Shown: piece after piece, positions 43,785 to 52,127 of the stretch
Layout: each line of letters begins with the position of its first letter
Numbering within the stretch: position 1 is the first letter of the stretch
Assembly (NCBI GenBank): GCA_903927345.1
Contig: CAIYMO010000017.1
Location: 1 to 64,000, forward strand
DNA length: 64,000 bases
Reading direction: 5' to 3'
Source of the DNA: an uncultured Armatimonadota bacterium
GTDB lineage: Bacteria > Armatimonadota > Fimbriimonadia > Fimbriimonadales > Fimbriimonadaceae
Notes under the pieces: model-generated
Told to the model about the DNA's origin: nothing
What the model saw: the letters and a program-made list of their open reading frames with translations, nothing else
The model's database searches: none
Position numbers and translations under genes: made by a program

Positions 43785-43800
43785 TTCTAAGACTACAGTC

Positions 43801-44574
43801 TTAAGCGTTCTCGGGTTGTTGCAGATACTGCAACGACTGTCGAAGGCACTCGAACGGATCTTCGCCGTAACAGTCATCCTGCTCAACAATCCCCCACTGG
43901 GTTCCCGCCGTCCGAAGCGCAGGCAAAATCTTGTGCCAAGCGAGGTTGCCCTTACCTACCGGAGCCATGCGGATCTCGCCCTTCACAACTGCCTTGTCCT
44001 TCAGGTGAACGACGTCAAGCCGCCCCTTCATCTGACCAATCAGATCCGCACAGTCAACCCCTGCGTGGACGATCCAGTACGTGTCCATGATGAACTGCAA
44101 TCGAGGGTCCGCCTCCGATCGCAAAATGTCATAAGCCTTCTTGCCGCCCTTCTCTTCAAACTCCACCGCATGGTTGTGATAGCAGAAAGAAATGCCTTCC
44201 TTGCCAAACGCCTCAATCACGCGATTGGCGTCCTTAACCCATTCGCGCCAAGCCGGAGCCCCGCCATCAAAGCACTTCTTCGGCGCCATGCCGATCCCAA
44301 CATGGGTACACCCGATTGTCTTGTGCAGCTGAATCTCAGCATCTGTCTTGGTGAGAAGGTTGTCCCAAGGTCGGTGCGTCGCACAGCAAACAAGGTTGTA
44401 CTCATGAAGCCAATCCCGTAGCTGCTCCGGAGAGACTTCTTTCTCAAAGGCCTCCACCGCCGAAATTTGGACTCCCTTGTAGCCCATCTCGTGAACGCGC
44501 TGAAGCGCAGTGCGTAGACCAGCTGCGGTCTTAACGTGCTCTCGTAATGTGTAGAACTGTGCTGCCCATTTCAT
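43801..44574 (-). CDS. Sugar phosphate isomerase/epimerase (xylose isomerase-like TIM barrel)
   Basis: A 257-residue AP-endonuclease-2/xylose-isomerase-fold protein. Motifs include GYKGVQISAVEAF, the metal/acid residues in ISFCYHNHAVEFEE, FIMDTYWIVHAGVD, LDVVHLKDKAV and QWGIVEQDDCYGEDPFECLRQSLQYL. Family members interconvert or dehydrate sugars and inositols; the substrate is unknown. It is the last of three genes joined by ATGA overlaps with an oxidoreductase and a second isomerase, a common pairing for oxidised-sugar or inositol catabolism. No signal peptide, so cytoplasmic. Confidence 0.88.
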   Translation of the reverse strand: MKWAAQFYTLREHVKTAAGLRTALQRVHEMGYKGVQISAVEAFEKEVSPEQLRDWLHEYNLVCCATHRPWDNLLTKTDAEIQLHKTIGCTHVGIGMAPKKCFDGGAPAWREWVKDANRVIEAFGKEGISFCYHNHAVEFEEKGGKKAYDILRSEADPRLQFIMDTYWIVHAGVDCADLIGQMKGRLDVVHLKDKAVVKGEIRMAPVGKGNLAWHKILPALRTAGTQWGIVEQDDCYGEDPFECLRQSLQYLQQPENA

Positions 44575-45617
44575 GGTTGTAACTCCGCGAGTTCGACTCG
44601 CTCCCCGCCCCTGCGGGAACTCTCATAAATCGATAGGATCACCTTCAGTGGCTCCAACGCCGCTCGGCCCGTTACAAACGGGGCACGGTCTTCAATAACC
44701 GCATCAGTGAAGTCCTGAATCTGCAATCCATGCTGAACATGGAACGGAGCCGTCGGGTCCTCATCAAGCTCATGATCCTTGCCCAAAACCACCGCGGGTC
44801 CAAACGGCTCATGCTCGCTGGTCTCTTTGGTCACCCAAACCTTCGCTCGGTCACCTTCAATAACAACGGTCCCCTTGGTTCCATGAACCTCAAGCCGCTC
44901 TGAAAGCCCTGGATAGAACGAAGTCGAACCCTGGATAAATCCAGCCGCTCCGTTGTTGTACTCAACCATCGCCATTGCCGAGTCCTCAACCTCGATGTTG
45001 TGCATCCCGGTCCTTACCCGAGCCTGAACCGCCTTCACGCCGCCCATAATCCACTGGATCATGTCGATGTAATGCACGCTCTGGTTCATCAGCGCGCCGC
45101 CGCCGTCCATCGCCCAAGTGCCTCTCCAGCCCGCGCTGTCATAGTATCCCTGGCTTCGATACCACTTCGTGATCGAGTCCCCTTGCAAAAGCGTTCCGAG
45201 CTCCCCGCTCTGCGCCGCATCATGCAAGCGTCGAATATCCCGCGCGAACCGGTGCTGACTGATACAACCAAGCTTAACGCCCGCCGCTTCCGCCGCCTCA
45301 ACCATCCGAATCCCGTTGACGAGAGTAATGTCCAACGGCTTCTCGGTCAAAACATGCTTGCCTGCCTGCGCCGCCCGAACTGTATAGTCTGCGTGCATCC
45401 CACTCGGAAGGCAGATCAGAACCGCATCAACCTCTTTAAGGAGCTCATCAAAGTTATCAAAACCCCGGACCCCATACTCCTCAGCCCGAGCCGCCAGCCT
45501 GGACGAAACCTCGTCACAAACACCAATCAGCTCCGCCCCAACGGTCCGCTTCACCGCGTCGCAATGCGACTTCGAGATATTGCCGCATCCCAAAACGCCG
45601 TACCGAACCAAACTCAT
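44571..45617 (-). CDS. Gfo/Idh/MocA-family oxidoreductase
   Basis: A 348-residue NAD(P)-dependent sugar or inositol dehydrogenase. N-terminal Rossmann fold: RYGVLGCGNISKSHCDAV, and AVLICLPSGMHADYTVRAAQAGKHVLTEKPLDIT with the catalytic Lys of EKP; the C-terminal domain carries GGGALMNQSVHYIDMIQWIMGG, where the HxxD pair is usual. Middle gene of the three-gene operon, overlapping both neighbours by ATGA. Substrate unknown. Confidence 0.93.
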   Translation of the reverse strand: MSLVRYGVLGCGNISKSHCDAVKRTVGAELIGVCDEVSSRLAARAEEYGVRGFDNFDELLKEVDAVLICLPSGMHADYTVRAAQAGKHVLTEKPLDITLVNGIRMVEAAEAAGVKLGCISQHRFARDIRRLHDAAQSGELGTLLQGDSITKWYRSQGYYDSAGWRGTWAMDGGGALMNQSVHYIDMIQWIMGGVKAVQARVRTGMHNIEVEDSAMAMVEYNNGAAGFIQGSTSFYPGLSERLEVHGTKGTVVIEGDRAKVWVTKETSEHEPFGPAVVLGKDHELDEDPTAPFHVQHGLQIQDFTDAVIEDRAPFVTGRAALEPLKVILSIYESSRRGGERVELAELQP

Positions 45618-46408
45618 AGCTCCTCCAGTATGCCCTTGATGGCCGTCGATGCGATCCCAAAAGATTCAGTTCCCGAAAATCCGCCCCGGTCACCCGCGAA
45701 CTGCAAGTGCGGCTCAATCGAGAGAACTCCCTCCCAGCCTTCAGAAACTAACCACGTCAAGGTCTCTCGAACCTGGCCAACTCCCTCACCCGCCGGAACA
45801 ACCTTTCCATCTTCCCGGGCATCCTTTATATGAATCGTCTCAAGGTAAGGCAGCAACCAAGGGAACCAGTCCTTCATCGCAAAATACCCATGCTGAACGG
45901 AGTTCGCAAAGTCAAACGCCGCCCGGAAGTGCTCAGAATGGAACCGCTCAAACAACCGCTGAGCATTCGCAGGAATCGAACCGTAATACCGCCCATCATT
46001 CTCATGGAGCAACACCACACCAAGTTCCTCCGCCAAGGCCACCTGCGGAGCCATCCAAGCCTCAATCTCCGCCCAATCGTCTCCTTCCGGAGTAAAGATC
46101 CGAATCCGATCGATCCCCACCAGAGAAGCAATCTGACTGGCGCGCATCAGCTTCGCCAGCTCATCCTGAGCCGACCCCTCAGCAACCGTCACCTTGTTGA
46201 TCGGCGACGCGACGCAGTTGAACCCAAGACCCGCTGCCTCAACCTGGCTCTTCGCCTCAAGCACCTCGGTATCCGAAAGAAGCATCACGTTCTTCCCAAA
46301 CGCCGTACGGAGATCAATCAGCCCGATCCCCTGCTCCTTCAGCTGCGCCAGCTGTACAGTCAAATCAGCATCAATCTCGTCCGCAAAAGCACTCAGCACA
46401 AATCCCAT
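45614..46408 (-). CDS. Sugar phosphate isomerase/epimerase, second copy
   Basis: A 264-residue TIM-barrel protein of the same fold as the gene at 43801 but only distantly similar. Segments: GFVLSAFADEIDADLTVQLAQLKEQGIGLIDLRTAFG, VVLLHENDGRYYGSIPANAQRLFERF, FRAAFDFANSVQHGYFAMKDWF, LETIHIKDAREDGKVVPAGEGVGQ and GVLSIEPHLQF, where the Glu/Asp/His/Glu metal set is conserved. First gene of the operon. TATACC lies ten bases before the ATG. Role: an isomerase in sugar or inositol use, inferred. Confidence 0.9.
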   Translation of the reverse strand: MGFVLSAFADEIDADLTVQLAQLKEQGIGLIDLRTAFGKNVMLLSDTEVLEAKSQVEAAGLGFNCVASPINKVTVAEGSAQDELAKLMRASQIASLVGIDRIRIFTPEGDDWAEIEAWMAPQVALAEELGVVLLHENDGRYYGSIPANAQRLFERFHSEHFRAAFDFANSVQHGYFAMKDWFPWLLPYLETIHIKDAREDGKVVPAGEGVGQVRETLTWLVSEGWEGVLSIEPHLQFAGDRGGFSGTESFGIASTAIKGILEEL

Positions 46409-46720
46409 GAATGGCTTCGGTATATCACATTCCAGTTACGAAAAACCCAGCTATTCAGCGACATCCAAAACCAACCGAAACAACCCCAAAAAACGCGATC
46501 CCTGTCGAACCTAACAGGTGTAAAACGACCCAAAAAAGTACACACGCTCATTGTGTTTACTTTGGCTGGCTCTAACGAATCTTTCGCTCCCGTGGCATTC
46601 GTCGACGACGAAGACCACCACGCGTACGAAGAACCGAAAGCAGTCAAAGCCCTACCAAGCCAACCTCTCCCGAAGAGTGGTCGAAGGTGGACTCCAAGAG
46701 ACCGAACGCCAAAAGGTGGC
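46409..46720. other. 312-bp gap between two minus-strand genes
   Basis: No gene is convincing here. On the minus strand ACACA-ATGAGCG-TGTGT followed by TTTTTT (46532-46556) could be a weak terminator for the AAA gene. On the plus strand a GTG at 46553 opens a 90-codon frame to 46825 with an acidic then basic composition (FVDDEDHHAYEEPK), but it runs antisense into the AAA gene and has no Shine-Dalgarno. Confidence 0.4.
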
Positions 46721-48190
46721 CTAACCCGCCGATCGCGCCCGCATCGAAGCCCAGTCGCGCAACGCCGAGATATCCTCAGCCATCATCACGCTGAGCGGAA
46801 CGCACGCCTCGACTTCTGCCGCTAAATCAGCCTGTGTCAGCTCCCGCTTCTCAAAGAACGCCCGTTGAAGGGCGGCGAGCACACAGGTCTCGATCTCGGC
46901 ACCATTGAAGCCCTCACTCTTCTCCGCCAAAACCTTCAGCTTGTACTTTTTCGGATCGCGCTTCCGCTTCCCAATATGGATCCGGAAGATATCCTCCCGT
47001 TCCTTCTGCTCAGGGAGATCGATGAAGAAGATCTCATCAAATCGGCCCTTACGCAGAAGCTCCGGCGGCAGTGCCGAAACATCGTTTCCGGTCGCAACAA
47101 TAAACACCGGCGACTTCTTCTCCTGCATCCAAGTCAAGAACGTCGCAAAAACGCGCGAAGAAGCACCGCTATCCCCCGAATTCCGAGTCCCCGCAAACGC
47201 CTTCTCCAGCTCATCGACCCACAAAATACAGGGCGATATCGCCTCAGCCGTAGCCAGCGCCTTCCGCATCTGCATCTCGCTCTGCCCAACGTACTGGCCA
47301 AAGATCGAACCAACATCAAGCCGCAACATCGGCAAGTTCCATAGCGAAGCAATCGCCTTCGCCGTCAAAGACTTTCCGCAACCCTGAACGCCTAGCATCA
47401 GGATGCCCTTCGGAGCCGGAATCCCAAATTCCCGCGCCGCATCCGTAAAGTTGCCCGTCCGCTGATTAAGCCAATCCTTGAGGATATTCATCCCCCCAAC
47501 ATCGCTGAGCGAACTGTCCGGCTGGAAATACTGCAGAACGCCAGACTTCCGAACAACCTGCTCCTTCTCCTTCTGAATCACGCCCGGATCAAACGTCTTC
47601 GACTCAACAATCGACCGAGCCAGAACTGCCTCAACCTCGTTGATCGTCAACCCCTGAGCGCTCTTCACAATCCGCTCCCGGTTATCCGCGGTCAGCTCGA
47701 TCTTCGACCGAATCTCCTCCGGCAACGATCCATAAGCCGTATCCAGCAACTTCCCAATCTCATCGCCATCCGGCAAAGGGAAGTTCAGCAACGAAACATC
47801 CTTTTCAATATCTGGGTGAAGCTCCAGAGGCGAACCCGTCAAAATCAGTGAGGTCTTCTTCTCACGCAATCGCGCCGCAATGTCCCTCAACAGCCGCAGC
47901 ACCCGAGGGTCGCGCATATAGTGATGAAAATCCCGCAACATCACAATCGTGCCGTCCGGGGCCTCATAAACCTGCGCAAGCGCCTCCAGCTCGGGCGAAA
48001 GCGTGCTCTTCGCCCCCGAACCCAACACCGGCTTCATCCCCTGAGTCAGCGACCACGTATGCAAAGTTCGCGAAAGGGTCGTCGCAATGGACTGCAGCGC
48101 AAGCTCAACCCGCCGCTCCTCATAAGACACGACGTACAGGATTGGGTACTTCGACCTGATCAGGGTTTCGATCTCGCGCTTTGAATCCAT
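46721..48190 (-). CDS. Ycf46-like AAA+ ATPase
   Basis: A 489-residue protein with an N-terminal degenerate region (residues ~1-215: YPILYVVSYEERRVELALQSIA, ELHPDIEKDVSLLNFPLP) typical of Ycf46, then a canonical AAA domain: LSDVGGMNILKDWLNQR, Walker A GVQGCGKS (267-274), Walker B CILWVDELEKAF, sensor IVATGNDVSALPPELLRKGRFDEIFFIDLP. Ycf46 proteins are cytoplasmic, FtsH-like ATPases best studied in cyanobacteria and plastids with roles in CO2/photosynthesis regulation, but they also occur in non-phototrophs; the role here is unknown. TAGATT ends nine bases before the ATG. Confidence 0.88.
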   Translation of the reverse strand: MDSKREIETLIRSKYPILYVVSYEERRVELALQSIATTLSRTLHTWSLTQGMKPVLGSGAKSTLSPELEALAQVYEAPDGTIVMLRDFHHYMRDPRVLRLLRDIAARLREKKTSLILTGSPLELHPDIEKDVSLLNFPLPDGDEIGKLLDTAYGSLPEEIRSKIELTADNRERIVKSAQGLTINEVEAVLARSIVESKTFDPGVIQKEKEQVVRKSGVLQYFQPDSSLSDVGGMNILKDWLNQRTGNFTDAAREFGIPAPKGILMLGVQGCGKSLTAKAIASLWNLPMLRLDVGSIFGQYVGQSEMQMRKALATAEAISPCILWVDELEKAFAGTRNSGDSGASSRVFATFLTWMQEKKSPVFIVATGNDVSALPPELLRKGRFDEIFFIDLPEQKEREDIFRIHIGKRKRDPKKYKLKVLAEKSEGFNGAEIETCVLAALQRAFFEKRELTQADLAAEVEACVPLSVMMAEDISALRDWASMRARSAG

Positions 48191-48199
48191 ATGACAATG

Positions 48200-48205
48200 A
48201 ATCTA
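48200..48205 (-). promoter_or_regulatory. -10 box TAGATT of the AAA ATPase gene
   Basis: On the minus strand TAGATT ends nine bases before the ATG at 48190, with no Shine-Dalgarno, matching the window's leaderless pattern. Confidence 0.4.
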
Positions 48206-48414
48206 CCCCTCAAACGCCAATTCCGTTGCAGGAATCAGGATTGGGTAGAAATGCCCCCATTTCAAGGGACTGTGGAACCTTTTAAGGTCTCTTAACTGTA
48301 TTTCTGTGCGAACCAATGGAGAAACTGATATCGGTTTACCGACGATTAAAGAAGGGAACTACTGAACCTTCCGCAGTCATAAACGTTCAATTTAAAGTAG
48401 AGGATAAGGAAACC

Positions 48415-48717
48415 ATGCAATCGCAAAGCGCCACCAAAATAGCAAATAAGAGCGCGATCACACAAAAGGAGGTTGAGACAGTCATCGAGCAGTCGTTCGA
48501 TGGTCTCTGGGAACAGGGAGTTCTCGGTGTTCGAGTCAACGTCACCGAAGAGCAGGCGAACATCGCCGTCTACCTACTTCGCGATGCTGAAATGGACCAG
48601 GTGAGTCAAGCCATCCAAACAGTATCAGAGAACCTTGGAGACGAACTGGAAGTCCGCGACACAATCATTCGCGGAGTCATCCCGTTCAACCGAATCTCGA
48701 CCTACGTCGCAGCCTAA
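48415..48717 (+). CDS. Small cytoplasmic protein of unknown function
   Basis: A 100-residue protein from ATG 48415, preceded by GGATAAGGAAACC as Shine-Dalgarno; the track's ATG 48316 adds 33 residues but has no ribosome site. It looks like a compact alpha/beta fold: helix AITQKEVETVIEQSFDGLWEQ, strands LGVRVNVTEEQANIAVYLL, helix MDQVSQAIQTVSENLGDE, strand LEVRDTIIRGVIPF. No signal peptide, membrane segment or known motif. Isolated, with a strong terminator, so probably independently expressed. I do not recognise the family. Confidence 0.7.
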   Translation: MQSQSATKIANKSAITQKEVETVIEQSFDGLWEQGVLGVRVNVTEEQANIAVYLLRDAEMDQVSQAIQTVSENLGDELEVRDTIIRGVIPFNRISTYVAA

Positions 48718-48727
48718 CTAAACAGAT

Positions 48728-48765
48728 AGCCCTGCCAAACGCTTACGCGTTAGCGGGGCTTTTTT
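48728..48765. terminator. Terminator after the small orphan gene
   Basis: AGCCCTGC pairs with GCGGGGCT (one G-U), with an inner AACG/CGTT pairing, followed by six T. It lies directly next to the convergent hisC stop and may serve both genes. Confidence 0.8.
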
Positions 48766-49864
48766 ACGCCAATACTTCGCGATAACTCTCAACGAAAATG
48801 TCAAGTTCTTCCGGAGTGCCAACACTGACCCGAAGGCAGTTTGGCAAACCAAGAACGTGCCCCGACCGAGTGATCACTCCCTTGCGAAGCAGGGCCTGGA
48901 ACACCGGCTCCGCAGGCCGCCCAATATCCGCAAGGATAAAGTTAGCGTGGCTCTCATAAGGCGTACCGCCCGTCTCCTTAAACAGGGCCGTCAACCGGTC
49001 CAATCCCGCCTGATTCATCGCCACCGTCCGCGCCACATAGTCGTCGTCCGACAAAGCCCCAATCGCCGCCGCCTGAGCCAAAATATTCACATTAAACGGC
49101 TCCCGTGCCCGGTCAATCGCATCCGAAATCTCCGGCGACACAAACGCATAACCAACCCGTAGCCCCGCCAAGCCATAAGCCTTGCTCATCGTCCGCATCC
49201 CCACCACGTTCGGGAACCGCGACAGATAATCAAGCGAGTTCGGCATTCCCGGCGCGCCCTGCGCGAACTCAAAATACGCCTCATCCAAGACAACCACCGT
49301 TGTGGAAGGCACCGACTGCAAAAGCCCCTCAATCTCGACCTGAGAAACAATCGTCCCCGTCGGGTTGTTCGGGTTCGCAATGAACATCAACTTGGTCCGC
49401 TCCGAAGTCCGAGCCGCCATCGCCGGGATATCCAGCCGCATGTCCGTCGTCAAAGGAACCTTGGTCAAAACGCAGTTCGCCAGTCCCGCCGCCGCGTCGT
49501 ACCGCACAAACGAAGGATCACCAACGATAATTTCATCATCAGAAGACCCCAGAAAAACCTGACCGAGCAGATGAATAATCTCATCGCTCCCGTTCCCCAC
49601 CACAATCTGGTTCATGGGCAAGCCGTACTTCGCCGCCAAAGCCTCGCGTAACGAGAAGCAAGAAGCATCCGGATAAAGGTGCAATGTCTCCGCCGCTGCC
49701 TTTACTGCCTCAACCGCCCGCGGCGATGGCCCCAACGGGTTCTCGTTCGAAGCCAGCTTAACCACCCGATCCAACCCAAGCTCCCGCTTCACCTCATCAA
49801 TCGGCTTCCCCGGAGAATAAGGGCTCATCTTCAAAATCGCAGGTCGAATCGGAGTGTTGGGCAC
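48764..49864 (-). CDS. hisC: Histidinol-phosphate aminotransferase
   Basis: A 366-residue PLP enzyme of histidine synthesis (also able to act on aromatic keto acids). Key segments: VKLASNENPLGPSP, YPDASCFSLREALAAKYG, VVGNGSDEIIHLL, FIANPNNPTGTIV, VVLDEAYFEFA, the PLP-lysine loop RTMSKAYGLAGLRVGYAF, REPFNVNILAQ, and the substrate Arg in NCLRVSVGTPEE. Starts at GTG. Monocistronic; a HisN-type phosphatase is elsewhere in the window. Confidence 0.95.
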   Translation of the reverse strand: MPNTPIRPAILKMSPYSPGKPIDEVKRELGLDRVVKLASNENPLGPSPRAVEAVKAAAETLHLYPDASCFSLREALAAKYGLPMNQIVVGNGSDEIIHLLGQVFLGSSDDEIIVGDPSFVRYDAAAGLANCVLTKVPLTTDMRLDIPAMAARTSERTKLMFIANPNNPTGTIVSQVEIEGLLQSVPSTTVVVLDEAYFEFAQGAPGMPNSLDYLSRFPNVVGMRTMSKAYGLAGLRVGYAFVSPEISDAIDRAREPFNVNILAQAAAIGALSDDDYVARTVAMNQAGLDRLTALFKETGGTPYESHANFILADIGRPAEPVFQALLRKGVITRSGHVLGLPNCLRVSVGTPEELDIFVESYREVLA

Positions 49865-49975
49865 CCCTCTATTGTGACAGACATCCCATCATAGAACGCG
49901 GCAGCCCCTGTCCGCTTTTGAGCCACACCCGTTGTGAAATGCAACCCATCGCGCGGTGTTGCGTACATCAGGTAG

Positions 49976-50272
49976 GTGGAGACCCCTGATGATTTCATAG
50001 GTCAAAGTGGCCAGAGCAAGCCTAAGGATCGAGTCGGTTGCGGCTCTGCGATTCTCGGTTTTGTCGCAGGCGTGCCAGTAGGATTCATTCTGCTGCTGAT
50101 CGTGCGACACCTGACGGTCTACAACAACCTGTCACTAGCATTGGTCGCCGTTTCGGTTGCTGGATGCCTCTGGAGTTGGCGACTTGGAAAGTTCAAAAGG
50201 CAAACCTCAATTCTGCTCTGCGCTAGCCTAGGCACCCAGCTATCTCCTTACATCTTGTGGTTCATGGACTGA
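49976..50272 (+). CDS. Small membrane protein, unknown
   Basis: A 98-residue protein starting at GTG, with AGGTAGG just before it. A polar N-terminus (SGQSKPKDRVGC) is followed by a long hydrophobic helix (GSAILGFVAGVPVGFILLLIVRHLTV), a second (LSLALVAVSVAGCLW) and a third weaker one (ILLCASLGTQLSPYILWF). No family recognised. It stands alone in a region of lower gene density next to the WD40 gene. Confidence 0.6.
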   Translation: METPDDFIGQSGQSKPKDRVGCGSAILGFVAGVPVGFILLLIVRHLTVYNNLSLALVAVSVAGCLWSWRLGKFKRQTSILLCASLGTQLSPYILWFMD

Positions 50273-50701
50273 CGAGGAGCGAGTCGGTTTCGGGAGCGGT
50301 AGGAACAGCAACCTCGAGATTCCTATTCAACTGTGTCCAGGTTCGGGGCGGGGCCAACCTGAACCGCCCTCAGCCCCCAGAACGCGATACTCCTCTTCAA
50401 GCACAATCCCAAGCCTTTCTGCACGCTCTGAGTTGTGCCGAGCTAGCTTGCCAAGTCTCTACCGGCTTCCTTCAGTTGGAGAATGCGAACTATCTGCTTT
50501 GTCTCGTCGGCCGCTCCGGGTCTGCAAATTGGTTAGGTTTTATAGTGAAACAAATTCGCGGGAGCAGATCGCAGATCATTGCCATGCCAGCGATAACTTC
50601 GCTCCACCGACAAGCAGGACTATTTGAAACCACAAGCAGATATTTCATAGTAAAATTCTTCTAAACTCCGACTTTCATTATCCAAACATGGCAGCCTTCA
50701 C
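50273..50701. other. 429-bp stretch without a convincing gene
   Basis: The track's plus ORF 50257-50664 has a mixed, low-complexity-free but atypical composition, no start signal, and overlaps the previous gene. On the minus strand a 52-codon frame (50648-50490, MKYLLVVSNSPACRWSE...) and, just beyond it, short frames interrupted by stops look like gene decay, but I could not match them to any family. An inverted repeat GGTTC...GAACC lies near 50340-50365. Confidence 0.35.
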
Positions 50702-51658
50702 ATGAACAAACTCAACGTAATCTCAATCCTCCTGCTTGCATGCGTACCAAGTGGCACCCTCGCGCGGAAGCATAAACTTGGAGTTTTTAATTGTGGCGAT
50801 GAAGAGTTTTATTCAGTTGCCTTCTCTCCAGATGGTAAGACCATCGCAACTGGAAGCTACGATGGTGCCTTCGGACGCGTAAAAGTCTGGGACGCAGCAA
50901 GCGGAACAGAACTCCGAGATTTCATAGATCATTCAAAGGAGGTCGCTTCAGTTGCGTTTTCTCCAGATGGTAAGTCCATCTTGAGCGGAAGCGAGGACGA
51001 AACCGTCATGCTCTGGGACCTGGCAAGCGGTAAAAGACTCAAGACGCTCTATGGGCATTCGACATGGGTCACTTCTGTTGCGTTTTCTCCAGATGGTAAG
51101 ACGATCGCGAGTGGAGATTTTCGCGGATTCGTACAGGTATGGGACGCAGCAAAAAGAACTCATCTTAAGACAATCCTTGGAGCTGGTGACATCTCAGTCG
51201 CCTTCTCTCCAGACAGTAAGATCCTCGCAACTGGAGGCAACGGCGGCAGCGTACAAGTCTGGGACGTAGCAAGCGGTAAAGAACTCAAGTCGTTTACCGG
51301 GCATTCGCTCCAGGTCACTTCAGTTGCCTTTTCCCCAAATGGTAAGACCATTGCAACCGGGAGCCTCGACAATACTGTAAGGATCTGGGACGTTACTACT
51401 GGTAAAGCGCTCAAGAAGTTCACTGGGCATTCTGATGTTGTCACTTCAGTTGATTTCTCTCCAGATGGTAAGACCATCGTGAGCGGAGGCGAGGACAATA
51501 CTGTAAGGGTCTGGGATCTGGCAAGCAGTAAAGCGCTCAAGACGTTCACTGGGCATTCTGATGCTGTCACTTCAGTTGACTTCTCTCCAGATAGTAAGAA
51601 AATTGCAAGCGCAAGCCTCGACGGCACCGTCGGAGTCTGGGACGTCGCCAATGGTTAA
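50702..51658 (+). CDS. Exported seven-repeat WD40 beta-propeller protein
   Basis: A 318-residue protein with an N-terminal signal-like segment (NVISILLLACVPSGTLA) and seven WD40 repeats, each ending in WD (KVWDAASG, MLWDLASG, QVWDAAKR, QVWDVASG, RIWDVTTG, RVWDLASS, GVWDVANG), enough for one closed propeller. It stops right after the seventh WD. At DNA level the units of ~126 bp are nearly identical in places (TTCTCCAGATGGTAAGA recurs), so recent internal duplication or conversion is likely. Codon use is more A/T-rich than neighbours, and it lies in the sparsest part of the window, consistent with later acquisition. Probably a binding scaffold. Confidence 0.85.
   Translation: MNKLNVISILLLACVPSGTLARKHKLGVFNCGDEEFYSVAFSPDGKTIATGSYDGAFGRVKVWDAASGTELRDFIDHSKEVASVAFSPDGKSILSGSEDETVMLWDLASGKRLKTLYGHSTWVTSVAFSPDGKTIASGDFRGFVQVWDAAKRTHLKTILGAGDISVAFSPDSKILATGGNGGSVQVWDVASGKELKSFTGHSLQVTSVAFSPNGKTIATGSLDNTVRIWDVTTGKALKKFTGHSDVVTSVDFSPDGKTIVSGGEDNTVRVWDLASSKALKTFTGHSDAVTSVDFSPDSKKIASASLDGTVGVWDVANG
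50810..51640 (+). repeat. Tandem ~126-bp WD40-coding repeats
   Basis: Six to seven in-frame units share long stretches such as TTCTCCAGATGGTAAGA and GGGCATTCTGATG. Similarity is highest between the last units, suggesting recent expansion at the 3' end. Confidence 0.75.
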
Positions 51659-52127
51659 GGACTTGATGCCATAGTGAGCCACTTAGGTGTGCGAGGGAAG
51701 CAGAAGTAACTTGGATGGTCGATGCCTCGGGATCCTCGATCCCGCAGGCTGAAACCTGAGCATGGCTTCAAGCCGACGAGACTAAGTCCCTCTAGAGAGG
51801 GACTTAGGTGGAAGCGCTAGCGCCTCCTAAGACGTGTGGAGGCGTCCCCTCAACCGTCCCCTCCACTCCATATTCCTAGCCGAACCAGGTTGACAAACAC
51901 CCCAGAACTACGCCTAGTAGGTAGATGTTCAATTCTCTAGGAATCAACCCTGCTCGACGCATTACCACCCGTCACTCACAACACCAATCGAACCGAAACA
52001 GCCCGCCTGCCTCATCCCGCACACATATTGGCGCAAACAGGTTCAATCATTTGCGCCAGTTGTCACGAACTATCGCTCAAAACGAGAACCCGTTGAACCT
52101 AAATGCGCCCACTGCGCCATCCCCCGT
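51659..52127. other. 469-bp noncoding, hairpin-rich region
   Basis: No gene seen on either strand. It holds several hairpins: GCCTCGGGATC-CTC-GATCCCG-C-AGGC (about 51725-51752), CTAAGTCCCTC-TAGA-GAGGGACTTAG (51782-51807) and GGAAGCGCTAGCGCCTCC (about 51810-51827). The plus ORF at 51925-52257 runs antisense into the GH18 gene and has no support. Confidence 0.55.
51782..51807. repeat. 26-bp perfect palindrome
   Basis: CTAAGTCCCTC and its exact complement flank TAGA. No T-run follows on either side, so it is not a standard terminator. It may be a REP-like element, transposon remnant or RNA fold. Confidence 0.7.

Noticed and set aside
45830-46825. 331-aa plus-strand ORF
   Set aside because: It is mostly antisense to the isomerase gene with an unnatural Arg/Pro/His composition. 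Only its last 90 codons lie partly in intergenic DNA, and they lack start signals.
50273-50648. Remnant of a transposase on the minus strand
   Set aside because: Broken frames and a 52-codon ORF suggested decay, but I could not match them to a transposase family, and no terminal inverted repeats or target duplications are visible.
50257-50664. 135-aa plus-strand ORF
   Set aside because: No Shine-Dalgarno or -10 box, atypical composition, overlaps the preceding small gene, and matches no family.
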